In this document: positions 33,987 to 44,313 of the stretch, in pieces
Numbering within the stretch: the stretch's first letter is position 1
Layout: every line of letters begins with the position of its first letter
DNA from: Artemia franciscana
Lineage: Eukaryota; Arthropoda; Branchiopoda; Anostraca; Artemiidae
Length of the DNA stretch: 64,000 bases
NCBI RefSeq assembly: GCF_032884065.1
Contig: NC_088872.1
Location: 9,981,493-10,045,492, forward strand
Direction: 5' to 3'
Made by a program: the position numbers and the translations under genes
Notes under the pieces: generated by a model
Databases searched by the model: none
What the model was told of the DNA's origin: nothing
Seen by the model: only the letters and a program-made list of their open reading frames with translations

Positions 33987-34439
33987 ATTCCCTGTGTCCC
34001 CGTCGTCATTTATATATTCCCCTGTGCCCCCGGCATCCCCGTTGTAGTTGTGTCACTGTGTCCCGGTCGTCATTTATATTCCCAGTATCCCGGTCATCAT
34101 TTGTGTCCCAGTGTCCCAGTCTGTAATTTCTCTTTGAGCGTCCCGGTCGTCATTTATATTCCCTGTGTCCCGGTCTGTAATTTATCCTTGAGTGTCCCGG
34201 TCGTCATTTATATTCCCTGTGTCCCGGTTTTTAGTTTTCGTTTTCTCCTTTATTTTCAGTTTTTTCCCTTTTTTTAGTTTTTTTCCTTTTTTAGTTTTTA
34301 GTTTTTTTTTTTAGTTTTTTTATTAGTTTTTTTTTAGTTTTTTACCTTTTTTTAGTTTTCTTTTAGTTTTTTTAGTATTTTCTTTTTATTTTTTTTGTAG
34401 TTTTTACCTTTTTTAGTTTTTTTTCTTCTTTTATATTAA

Positions 34440-34520
34440 TGCTAAAGCCAAGGTTCGAACCTGGAACCTCTCGGACCTAGTACCTGGAACATAACGCTTT
34501 ACCAACTCAGCTACTTCGGC
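34440..34520 (-). pseudogene. tRNA-like module in Helitron copy B
   Basis: Same A-box, B-box and acceptor as at 36-109, with 7 additional bases (TACTAGG) after GTTCCAGG. This gives a long class II-like variable region. Possibly closer to the captured ancestor. Confidence 0.68.
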
Positions 34521-34626
34521 TTGAATACATTCGTTTTTGAAGTGGTATATGATGAAATAATTCAGACGTCATGTGCGGACAGACAGACAGACATACAAAC
34601 AAACAACTTATTTTTATATATATAGA

Positions 34627-36790
34627 TATCACCTCTCCCCGAGTATTTGGTAGAACAGATCGTACGCACTGTATCAAGAAGGTTTTGATCAAAGCATCTG
34701 CTATTGTAGGTTATGATAGAATTAATAGTAGATCTGAAAACTTGCTTTGGCTGTATATTTGACTTAAATGTGGGAAGCAATTAATTTTGGGTGTAGTGCA
34801 TGTGCCTACACGGAATAGTTCGTATAACCGAGAAAATGCTTGGAAAATTTTAGAAGAAGAATTATCGTTAATGCAAGAAAGTTATAGAGATCTAGAGTGC
34901 GTTTTGATGGGAGATTTTAATGCTTATACCGGCATGGAGGCTGTGATCCCAGATGTGTTGATCCCAGATTTAGTGATTTTGTCCCAATTTGTTATAAGAT
35001 ACAACGAAGCAACAAGGATGAAAAAAGAAAAGTATGGGGAAGAAAGCTCCTGGCGTTTTGTAGGGAACATGGTCTGATGATTGTGAATGGTAGGTTTGGG
35101 AATGATAAGGGTAGGGGCGAGTTTACTTGCCTGCCGGGTCCAACTCCAAGTGTTGTAGATTATGCGCTAATTAATACGCAATTTGTACCTGAATCAATTA
35201 ATATGTGAGTAATAGATTTAGTTGGAAATAATCATAGAGCTATTAAGCTTGAGGTGAAGGTTGGGCAGTTTCAGGATCACGGTCCCCGAATAAGAAATTT
35301 CTATAATGTGGAGATTAGAAAAGTATGTTTAAGAAAACGAATTAGAAATAATTTAATAGATAAAGATATTTTGGCATTTAAAAGGAAGCTTTTGGAGTCG
35401 CATGTAAAAAATAAGTTGAAATCGTTAGAAGACCATGAAAAAGATGCACATGGTGTAATTATGCAGTTAAATGAAATAATGGGCAGTTGTGCAGAATCGT
35501 GTGGCCTGACAAAAAAAGTAAGAAAGAATGAAAGGTATTTTGATTTGGATTGCAAGTTAATGAAAGGAGAAGTGAGATATTTACTGAATCGTTTGAATGA
35601 ATGTGAAAGCACGGAAGATCAAAGTTTGGGATTGGCTAAATACAAAGAGAATATAACAGTTTAATAAAAAGGAAAAAAGTAAGAGATTAAGAAGAAACTG
35701 GACATTGCTGATGTTTTTAGAAAAAATGATTTTAAGAAGTTTTGAGGCTATATAAGAAATAATAGTGGAAAGGGAAAAGTTAATCCTCATGTTGTTCCGG
35801 AAGCTGATCCATGACCTGATTACCTAAAAAACTAGGAAGGTGATTGTGTAGATCTTAAGGAGGTACTGCACACCCCAGAGATGGTTATTTATGGAACACG
35901 ATTATGATTTAATGGTTGATGTGAATTACCAAGAGATAAAGTTTGTATTTTAGAATTTAAAAGGTAGTTCTGCTGCTGATATTGATGTTATACCAATAAA
36001 GTTATTTAAGAATTTCCTTTCCATTTTTATGCCGATAATTGTTCTTCTTTGTAATAAGGTGTTAACTACAGTGCAATGGCCAAGCGTTTGGAAGACATAA
36101 TTGTTTCTACCACTTTTTAAGAGAGGAAACCCGAAGGCTCATGAGGATTATAGTTGAATAGCACTTTTCCCTGCTTTAAGCAATGTATTGGAGAAAATAT
36201 TAGATGCCAGGCTTTCCAATTGGTTAAATAAAAATAATAGGATATTATTACGACATATCCTATAATAATATACTATCTGTGGTATAATACGACTATCTGT
36301 CGTCCTATAAATAATAGGACGACCGATAGTGCGTTTATTTTGAAGGCATTAAAAGCTAAATATGGAAAGGGAAAACTTGTCTTTATGTGGTATTTTTGGA
36401 CCTCCATAAGGGTTTCGACAGAGACTTATTGAAAGATCCCATGCTAAAAATTGGCCTTCCCCATTTATTTGTTAGTGTGATAGTGAGTATGTATATTTAC
36501 GAGAGTGGAATCGCACAAGTTGGTAACAGGTTTTCGAAGCTTTTTGATATTAAGCTGGGAGTAAAACAGGGCAGCACCCTTTCTCCTAAGTTGTTTAATG
36601 TGTTTATAAATGAAGCTGTTAACTTTCTAGAGAATAGATTCACTCCAAAAGTTAGCCTAGGGACTCAAAAACTGTCACTTTTAGTATTTGCAGTTGATAT
36701 TGTTTTGGTGGCTAATAAATCGTAAGATTTACAGAAGCTTTTGAATCTCATTGATTAATATTGGCAGACAAGTAAATTAAGGCTGAATCA
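34627..36790 (+). pseudogene. LINE ORF2, rest of endonuclease and reverse transcriptase
   Basis: Endonuclease: MGDFNAYTG near 34905 (catalytic GDxN), NGRFGNDKGRGEFTCLPGPT near 35090, VVDYALINTQFVPES and NNHRAIKLEV near 35230. The linker is Lys-rich (35254-35664). RT: the fingers near 36000-36230, then LDLHKGFDRDLLK near 36394 (AFD box, altered), GVKQGSTLSPKLFNVFI near 36559, and VFAVDIVLVA near 36690, where the catalytic YADD has become AVDI. Ends with KLRLNH at about 36790, where a palindromic repeat starts. Stops and frameshifts throughout. Confidence 0.78.
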
Positions 36791-36796
36791 CATATT

Positions 36797-38145
36797 TCGC
36801 GGTAACGAACTGTAGTAAGGAGCGACCCGGTTCAATAGTAACCGAAACTCTAAAAATAGAATTTTCATACCAATAGTTATATCAAAAGAATCGCATTTTT
36901 ACGCTGATTCTAAATATATAAGTCTCATTATGTTTAGTTTTACCCAGTTACGAGCCTGAGAAAATTTGCCATATTTTAGAAAATAGGGGGAAAGACCCGC
37001 TGAAAGTCAAAGAAACTTAACGAAATTCTCACGATCAGATTCAGCGTATCAGAGAACCCAACTGAAGAAGTTTCAAGCTCCTATCTACAGAAATGTGGAA
37101 TTTTGTATTTTCTCTCAGAAGACAGATCATGGGTGCGTGTATTTGTTTTTTTTTTGTTTGTATTTTTTTCCAAAGGTGATCGTATCGACCCAGTGGTCCT
37201 AGAATGTCGCGTGAGGGCTCATTCTAACGGAAATTAAAAGTTATAGTGGCCTTTTTAAGTGACCAAAGAAATTGGAGGGCACCTAGGCCCCCTCCCATGC
37301 TCATTCTTCTTCCCAAAGTCAGTGAATCAACATTTTTAGATAGCCATTTTGTTAAGCATTGTCGAAAAAACCTAATAATTATGTCTTTCAGGACGACTTA
37401 CCTAGGCCCCCTCCCACACTCATTTTTCTTCCCAAAGTCACTGAATCAACATTTTTCGAAAGCCATTTTGTTCAGTATAGTCGAAAAAAACTAATAATTA
37501 TGTCTTTCAGGACGACTTAATTCCCCAGTCCCCGGGGGAGGGGTTGCAAGTTACAAACTTTGACCATTGTTTATATATCATAATGGTTATTGGGACATGT
37601 ACATACGTTTTCAGGGAGACTTCTTCATGTTCAAGGGGAATCAGGGGGAGGGGGTTACGTGGGAGGACCTTTCCATGGAGGAATTTATCATGAGGGAAGA
37701 AAATTTCGATGAAGGGGCCACAGGATTTTCTATCATTATAAAAAAAAAAACAATGAGAAACTAACTAAAAAAAAAAAAAAATTCAGGAGGAAGTAAGAAG
37801 CAGCATTAGAACCCAAAACGAACAGAAATTATTACGTATATTAGGGTGTTTGTCTCCTCCACAATACTTCACTCTTTACGCTAAAGTATTTTTAGCAATT
37901 TCAACTATTTATTCTACGGCCTTTATGATTCAGGCGTCATTCTTAAAGAATTGGGACCAAATTGAAGCTTTAGTGTAAAGAGCGAGGTATTGACGAAGGG
38001 TAGAACCCCCTCATATACTTAATAAAAATATACAAATATAGAATTTAATTGCGTATGTTAATTCATAAGTTACGTATATCTATTACTAATTACTGGTAAT
38101 TCATTATTGAGGAAGCCATTTAGCCAAAAAAAAATTATATGCGTC
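36797..38145 (-). repeat. Palindromic composite repeat, minus copy lacking its head
   Basis: The terminal palindrome is degraded to ATTTCGCGGTAACGAAC. The outer and middle modules are present; an internal duplication of about 115 bp repeats CCTAGGCCCCCTCCCA...AATAATTATGTCTTTCAGG at 37281 and 37403. Cut at about 38145 by the Helitron fragment, so the head palindrome is lost. Confidence 0.8.
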
Positions 38146-38525
38146 ATGTTTGTGTGTCGACTGACGTCATGTTTGTCGACTATAAATGACGACTGGGACA
38201 CAGGGACACAACTACAACGGGGATGCCGGGGGGCACATGGGGATATATAAATGACGATGGGGATACAGGGAATGTTTGATTAGCAATCACCATCAACAAA
38301 GATCAAGGGCAATCATTAGAATAATGAGGTATAGATCTGAATACGGATTGTTTTTCCCATGGACAATTATATGTTGCATGTATATATCTATCTATATTCA
38401 CAGGTGGGACACAGGGACACAACTACAATGGCGCGTAACTAATATGGCGCGTAACGACTCAAGCACGCGGGGGGCTTGGGGGGCGCGAAGCGCCCCACCA
38501 ACTAGGTGTGTTACACAACAGCTAG
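38146..38525 (+). mobile_element. Helitron copy C (internally deleted)
   Basis: From GTCATGTTTGTGTGTCGACT to CTAG at 38522-38525. Holds a short minisatellite and a helicase tail (from about 38271) deleted after about 37 codons, then the 3' region. The last hairpin has lost its GC core (GTGTGTTACACAACAG), so its end may be weak. 5' end missing or fused to the repeat on its left. Confidence 0.75.
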
Positions 38526-38535
38526 TAGTATTATA

Positions 38536-39350
38536 TCTATATATATAAAAATAAGTTGTCTGTCTGTCTGTCGAGTGACGTCATGTTTGTGTGTCGACTG
38601 AGGTCATTATAAGGATTGAGCTGTATGTCGTCATGAAGTTGTTTGTCGACTGACGTCATGTTTGTCAACTGATGAAATTACAGACCGGGACACCGGGACA
38701 CAAATGACGACAGGGACACCGGGACACAGGGAATATAAATGACGACCGGGACACTCAAAGAGAAATTACAGACTGGGACACCGGGACACAAATCACGACC
38801 GGGATACAGGGAATATAAATGACGACCGGGACACAGGGACCCAACTACAACGGGGACGCCGGGGGCACAGGGGGGATATATAAATGACGACCGGGACACG
38901 GGGATTGTTCGAAGAGAAATTACAGACCGGGACACCGGGACACAAATGACGACCGGGGCACAGGGAATATAAATGACGACCGGGACAATCAAAGAGAAAT
39001 TACAAACTGGGACACCGGGACACAAATGACGACCGGGACACAGGGAATATAAATGAAGACCGGGACACAGGGACAGAACTACAACGGGGACGCCGGGGGG
39101 CACAGGGGGATATATAAATGACGACGGGGACACAGGGAATATTCGATTAGCAATCACCATCAACAAAGCTCAAGTGCAATCATTAGAATAATGAGGTATA
39201 GATCTGAATACGGATTGTTTTTCCCATGGACAATTATATGTTGCATGTTCAAGAGTCAGTAAACCTGACAATCTATTTATATGCACAGACAATGGGACAG
39301 CGAAGAATGTTGTAAATTCGCAAGTTTTACGTAGTTAAAAACACACACAC

Positions 39351-39422
<72 letters not shown>

Positions 39423-39553
39423 ATTCACAGGTCACAATGGCACGTAACTAATATGGCGCGTAACGACTTACGCGCGTGGGGGGCTTGAGGGGGTGCGAAG
39501 CGCCCCCACCAACTAGGTGTTGGTGTGGCGCGAAGTGCCACACCAACAGCTAG
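38536..39553 (+). mobile_element. Complete Helitron copy D (1018 bp)
   Basis: Starts TCTATATATATAAAAATAAG at 38536 after host A and ends hairpin plus CTAG (39550-39553) before host T. The 5' part has repeated GTCGACTGACGTCATGTTTG motifs, then the minisatellite, helicase tail 39141-39338 (closed by the same shared stop), a TA tract and terminal hairpins with an 11-bp stem GTGTGGCGCGA-type. It lacks the tRNA-like module and A-rich tract of copies A and B. Confidence 0.9.
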
Positions 39554-40266
39554 TAATATTATAAGGGTTTTGTCTGCATTAGACAACTCATTCACAAATT
39601 CTGAATGGGGATATGGGCCTGTTTTCTTTAAAGCTACGTAAGTCTATTTTAATGCTTAGATTCTGGTTGAAGTTAATTAAGAATAGATGAGATAGACTAG
39701 TAAGAGCGGCATATGATCAGAAGTTGCAAAGTGATTTAAAAACCTCGTGGCCATCCCAAATTATATCATTACTAGAAAAAGTAGGAATGACTTACTTATG
39801 GAGTAGTGGTCTCTGTTTCAGTGATATACCTACTGATTTAGAAAGCCAGGTACGTTTTATATTAGAGTCAGGAAATTCAGCATTGGCAAGGGCTGGTTTA
39901 GATTCTACAACTCTACAACATTATAATCAGACAAAACCTAGTTTTGGAGAGCAAGTTGATTTTAAATTAAATTTATCGGCTAAGATGCTACGTAGTCGGA
40001 CTCAGCTTAGGGCGAATTTTCTTCCAATCCTGAACAGGCAAAAAATGACCGACAAAAAAAAAGATAGTCGGTCCTGATAGGCGGTATGTTTTTCCCCTTT
40101 GTAAAGATGAGGATGAAGACTTGGATCATTTTCTCTGGGAATGCCCGGTGCTATTTGGTTTGCTGGAAAAATATTTTCATGGGATTAATTTGATGCTTCC
40201 TAGTATTCTGCAAAATAGTAGGCCTAGCCCAACGACAATATTTCGAGTGGGAGTGTATAATAGATA
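39554..40266 (+). pseudogene. LINE ORF2 C-terminal part
   Basis: Continues the LINE: FSLKLRKSILMLRFWLKLIK, an open 117-codon stretch (39724-40077) with SWPSQIISLLEKVGMTYLW and LRANFLPIL, then YVFPLCKDEDEDLDHFLWEC near 40083, a Cys/His C-terminal box common in LINE ORF2, and a stop at about 40266. Two frame breaks. The 3' UTR follows to about 40450. Confidence 0.72.
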
Positions 40267-40370
40267 AATCCTTAGTAAGAAGAAAAAGTTTATATGATTA
40301 ATTTATTTCGTCGTTAGATTAGATATTTTCACGTTGTATTCTGTTTCTGAGCGTGCTTGTAATTTGTACT

Positions 40371-41062
40371 AATGTTTGATTTCCTTGCTTGTTTGTTATT
40401 TATTTATATTTTAGTGTCTATATGGCTCTTGGGCTTTTGAAATAAACTTATCTTTCTATCTATATTGGTTTCCAGTACTTGAGGAACGGCAATTGAGCAT
40501 TTTGAAACTGTGCTGAATTTAAGTGGCATTCACAAGGCATCCTATCTATCTTTTGGCTTTCTAGTCGAAAGTAAAACAGTTCAAAATAGGGATGATACCT
40601 TTTTATTGACAATTGACAGTGAATGTGTTCGAAATATCCAGTTAAATAATTTTATATTTCACTGTCAATAAAAAGGTATCATCCCTATTTTGAACTGTTT
40701 TACTTTCGTCATGGAAAGGCAGTGTGGTCTTCGAAGTTATCTACGGCTTTCTAGTCCAACACCTGCTTAGACACAGAGCTCTAGCTATTCATATGCGCCT
40801 ACATAATTTTAAACGAAGATGATAAATATGCTGAAAAAATAGAAAGGTCTGCATATTTCTTCGCGTCCGGAAATCTTTATTAACGAACAGAAAACTAATC
40901 TAAATTATACAAGACATGTAAATAAATGGAAGAAACAGATAAAAAAAATCATCTGTATTTTTTATTTTGTGCATTTTATTTATTCTGCACAAATTAGTTT
41001 ATTTTTTTCTGTTCCTAAAGGCTTTCACACGTGAAGCTGAAAACGGTCCTTTCTCATTATTA
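40371..41062 (+). repeat. Inverted segmental duplication, partner of 22470-22968
   Basis: Holds the LINE 3' end and about 600 bp of downstream flank, matching 22470-22968 in reverse. Differs mainly by a 190-bp insertion at 40566-40755. Confidence 0.8.
40566..40744. mobile_element. Foldback/MITE insertion with 46-bp perfect TIRs
   Basis: The left arm 40566-40611 (starts CGAAAGTAAAACAGTTC) is the exact inverse of the right arm 40663-40708. A 36-bp tail follows to 40744. Flanked by an 11-bp direct repeat GGCTTTCTAGT (40555-40565 and 40745-40755) that is single in the empty partner copy near 22780. No coding capacity. Confidence 0.88.
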
Positions 41063-42370
41063 AAAGCTCTTTTATTTTTTCAACCGTCTTATTTAAAAAA
41101 AAATAAGTAAAGAAGTTTTATTGCGCTAAAAACCCTATGGCTATGGCAATACAGAACAAAGAAAGAAGATTCACTTTTAAAGAATTGACATTACCTAGAC
41201 ATAACAGAAAATAGATTAAGAAAAACACAAAATCACAAAAATCTACTTCTGTGCTCCATTGCCAACCTGAGATATCGTCCTAAATTTTGACACTGAATAG
41301 TATACCCACTTTTTTCTATATTTCATTTGTTTAATTTGTAAGTTTTCTTATTCTAGATTACTCGGTTGTTTTAGTGTCAGATTTTTAAAAGCTTTTGCTT
41401 TTCCCAGTTATGTTATAGAAACTTTGTAAGATCTATGTACAAAAAATAATTTTGACATTTAGCCAAAACTTTAATCTTTATTTGAGTGCGTTCGGTATGT
41501 TTAATATGTAATAAATATATGTGACTAGTGCGTTCACAGTCAACATTTAAGTTAATGGTTCTTTAATAAGTTTTATTCGTTTTAGTTATTTTTTTGCCAT
41601 TCAGTTTTATATGAAGTCCATCCCTCTGCCTAGAAAATAATCTTAACACGTGTCTTAACGACAATTAAAAAATATATCAGCGGGAACTCCACTGTTTAGA
41701 GAGTTAACGCGTTTATTATAACAAATAATATGCTGTACAAGTCGAGGAATCTTTACAGGAACTAATGTAGTATACTACAGTCCCCTCTTTATGAATAGAA
41801 CTTTAAAAAATATCTTATCTTATAATAGGATTGCCAATAAAAGTCAGATTCTCACATGCGATCAGATCGTCAATGAAAATGGAAATGAAATCACCTATGC
41901 TGCAATCCAACCATTAATAAGTTTTCGCTTGGACACTAGAGAAAATTAAGTTCCAACAGAAAAGTTTACCGAGTCCACATCGCCGAATACATCAAGGAAG
42001 GAAAACAGAAACGCTACCCACAAGGGATATTACGAAATTCTAAAATAAGAAATTGAGCAATAAAGTCATTTCTGATATCCAAAATAATATCAATGGCTAT
42101 TTGAAACGAAGAATTTTCCCCTGACATGGATTTATTAAGAAGTTCTGTAAGTGTATCGATTCTTCTTCCTATCTATTCAGTTTTAGAGTGAAATTTAGAG
42201 CGAACTTTCGCTTTGTAAACTGGTCTATCTAAAAATATAAGTCCTGATCAATGCTGTAACCCCCATCCCCCCTCAAAAAAATCCTGGATACGGCCTTGGT
42301 CCTAGTACGCCTTTTTCAAAAATTCTGATTTAAACAAACTTCAAGAGTAAAAAGAGGATGACAAAGGTCA
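41063..42370. other. No recognised gene; possible LTR-element relic
   Basis: On the minus strand, 41830-41690 reads like the end of a retroviral-type LTR (TGTAGTATACTACATTAG, AATAAACGCGTTAACTC), and a short open stretch at about 42180-42060 (minus) could be an inner relic. No second LTR or enzyme domain is visible, so this is weak. Confidence 0.3.
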
Positions 42371-43398
42371 TTTTTCTTTAAATAATGGGCTATGATGAGA
42401 ATTCACGGAACAAATTATAGTTAATACCAACAAGCAAAAATCTGGGGGGAGGAATGTGACAAGGGTGCCAATAATTGTTCAAATTGACAAATTCATTTTT
42501 AAAAAAGAGTGGAAAACAGAAAAAAAAACAAGGAATAAGAACACCAGAAAAAATCTTGGGGGGTCCCCCGGCCCCTTGGATCCACCAATACCGGGTCTAT
42601 AGAACAGGTCCCTGCTTGTGCTTGCATGAGGATCACTTCTATCAAGGTGAAAAATAGATTTCCAAACAAACTTTGGGTGGCCTCTCCTGCCTCCTGAGAA
42701 AGAAACACGTCTCCATATATTTAAATCAGCGGATAAAATTAATTAGAAAAATTTTTCTAACGCTGTAATTTTTCTTTAAAAAACGGAATTTCTAAAAGTT
42801 AGGTAGACTAGGCGGTCTAGACTTCAAATCCTTTAGCCGTGAGGACAGGGGTTCGAATCCTGGTGTCGCTTGGCTATTTGGTATGGACTGGGGGTCAACG
42901 GTGTGAATTTGTAAGCACAGCCAGAGTCCATCCAGCTCCGACCGGGAGCTTTTTCTTTAAATAATGGGCTATGATGAGAATTTACGGAACAAATTGTAAT
43001 TAATACCAACAAGCAAAATCTGGGGGGAGGAATGTGACAAGGGTGCCAATAATTGTTCAAATCGACAAATTTATTTTTTAAAAATAGTGGAAAACAGAAA
43101 AAAACAAGGAATAAGAACACCAGAAAAAATCTTGGGGGATCCCCCGGCCCCTTGGATCCACCAATACCGGGTCTATAGAACAGGTCCCTGCTTGTGCTTG
43201 CATGACGATCACTTCAATCAAGGTGAAAAATAGATTTCCAAACAAACTTTAGGTGGCCTCTCCTGCCTCCTGAGAAAGAAACACGTCTCCATATATTTAA
43301 ATCAACGGATAAAATTAATTAGACAAATTTTTCTAACGTTGTAATTTTTCTTTAAAAAACGGAATTTCTAAATTTTAGGTAGACTAGGCGGGCTAGAC
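42371..43398 (+). repeat. 579-bp tandem duplication
   Basis: The unit starting CTTTAAATAATGGGCTATGA at 42376 starts again at 42955. Both hold CTTGGGG(G/A)TCCCCCGGCCCC, TCCACCAATACCGGGTCTAT and GAAACACGTCTCCATATATT. The first copy has an extra tRNA-like end (to about 42950); the second stops at about 43398 before a hairpin. No coding; ORFs on both strands are repeat-derived. Confidence 0.9.
42808..42873 (+). pseudogene. tRNA-like fragment (serine-like, class II)
   Basis: An anticodon-like loop CTTCAAA, a long variable region, B-box GGTTCGAATCC and a T stem CAGGG/CCTGG, ending GTGTCGCT. The matching 5' acceptor half is missing. Perhaps the head of a tRNA-derived SINE. Confidence 0.45.
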
Positions 43399-43433
43399 TA
43401 CCCGGTCGGAGGCTGGTAGCCTCCGACCGGGTA
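43399..43433. repeat. Perfect 16-bp hairpin
   Basis: Arms 43399-43414 and 43418-43433 (starting TACCCGGTCGGAGGCT), loop GGT. It sits at the edge of the 579-bp duplication; the same CTCCGACCGGGAG core ends the first unit near 42935-42950. Confidence 0.85.
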
Positions 43434-43675
43434 CCTGGAAGAGTATGAAGGAAAAACAAAGGAAGATTCGGATGATTTGCCCCCTAACATTCACTGCACT
43501 TTCGGCCGAATATAGAGAATCAGAAGCTCGGTACCTGCGCATAAGCAGATCATTGGTCAGCATGCGGAATATTTTTTTAGGTAAGCCTCCCAGAGGTGCT
43601 TGCACCCCTGGTTTAAAGCCAGTGATCTACAAAATAAAAGTAGGTACTAATAGAAAAGCAATTTTAATTCCGAAA
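43434..43675. other. Presumed 3' UTR/flank of the DTWD1-like gene
   Basis: No coding frame I can support. No clear minus-strand AATAAA seen close to the stop. Confidence 0.35.
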
Positions 43676-43929
43676 TCAATAAAATAGTTGTTTAGCTTGG
43701 TTGACACGTAGGTTTTCCGCACCGTAAATACTATGAATTTTATAATACATATACCGAAAAAAGAACAATATGTTATCGTACTGTCTATTATAATAGCCAT
43801 CAAATGCTGTTCCATAATCAACAAACAGATAATAAATTGCTTCAATTGTTGCCAGGTGACACAGGGGTTTACCTTTCTGATATCTCCAAAATAACGAGGC
43901 TCTAGGTTCAAAGGTAACAAACGGCAGGC
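43676..43929 (-). CDS. DTWD1: Terminal exon of a DTWD1-like tRNA-uridine aminocarboxypropyltransferase
   Basis: The last 84 codons of a protein that, in the DTW family, adds the acp group to uridine 20 of tRNAs in the nucleus. Seen: FWRYQKGKP, then CHLATIEAIYYLFVDYGTAF, then NRQYDNILFFFRYMYYKI. This matches the conserved end of animal DTWD1 (a WRxQKGKP block, an L(A/S)TIEAIYYxLVDY block, then QYDNLLFF) as I know it. The stop is TGA at 43678-43676. On the minus strand a pyrimidine-rich tract and AG (43931-43930) precede the frame as a splice acceptor, with GC completing a split codon. Upstream exons with the DTW motif and Cys cluster are not visible, so they lie beyond transposon-filled introns or this is an isolated remnant. 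The intact frame favours a live gene. Confidence 0.75.
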
Positions 43930-44028
43930 CTGAAAATTCAATGGGCAATTAATATTATATAGTTGAAGCTTTAAATTCATACATATTCCTATTTACACAA
44001 TACTAATACGGCACTAGCTACAGATGGG
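43930..44028. other. Intron 5' to the DTWD1-like exon (start)
   Basis: Short AT-rich stretch before a MITE. If the gene is intact, all of the repeat material rightward lies in its intron. Confidence 0.4.
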
Positions 44029-44307
44029 ATGTCGACATTCACCGGGCGGTGAATGTCCGAAATACATTTTTTCTCCTTGGATTTAGTCAGCGTTGCCAGT
44101 CAACTTTTTCAATTTAATGCAAGGCTTGATGATGACAAGTTAATTAGCTTAGGTTTTAAACCCATTACTGATATTTATAATCAAATTTAACATAACTTTG
44201 ACTTTTACCATCATAGCTTGAAGAAGACTGTAAAACTGACTCACGAAGTTAATTGAATTCAAGCAGAGAAAAGGGAATTTCGGACATTCACCGGTGAATG
44301 TCGACAT
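44029..44307. mobile_element. MITE with CATTCACCGGTGAATG termini, copy 1
   Basis: The left end ATGTCGACATTCACCGG... then GGTGAATGTCCGAAAT is mirrored at the right end as ATTTCGGACATTCACCGG then TGAATGTCGACAT. The inside holds TTGGATTTAGTCAGCGTTGC and an inverted copy of related sequence. No ORF. Second member at 50965-51289. Confidence 0.82.
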
Positions 44308-44313
44308 TAACCA

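Larger units (their letters stand above)
33618..34626 (-). mobile_element. Complete Helitron copy B (1009 bp)
   Basis: On the minus strand it begins TCTATATATATAAAAATAAG (34626 downward) and ends hairpin plus CTAG (33621-33618). It sits between host A and T, the Helitron insertion rule, without target duplication. Internal order equals copy A: tRNA-like module (34520-34440), A-rich tract, minisatellite, helicase tail (33986-33789), terminal hairpins. No Rep/helicase core. It interrupts LINE ORF2, so it is younger than that LINE. Confidence 0.92.
32395..40450 (+). mobile_element. Decayed LINE with nested insertions
   Basis: LINE parts lie at 32395-33617, 34627-36790 and 39554-40450. Between them are a complete minus-strand Helitron (33618-34626), a palindromic composite repeat (36797-38145) and two plus-strand Helitrons (38146-38525, 38536-39553). 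The 3' UTR ends near 40450 with AATAAACTTATCTTTCTATC. About 200-250 residues normally lying between the RT and the C-terminal region are missing at the second break, so the block insertion involved a deletion. Confidence 0.8.

Noticed and set aside
41690-42200. Possible LTR retrotransposon end
   Set aside because: Only one LTR-like edge, no primer-binding site, no second LTR and no enzyme domain; kept as a note at low confidence, not called as an element.
42808-42873. Functional tRNA-Ser or selenocysteine tRNA (loop CTTCAAA)
   Set aside because: The 5' half and acceptor partner are missing and the anticodon stem does not pair.
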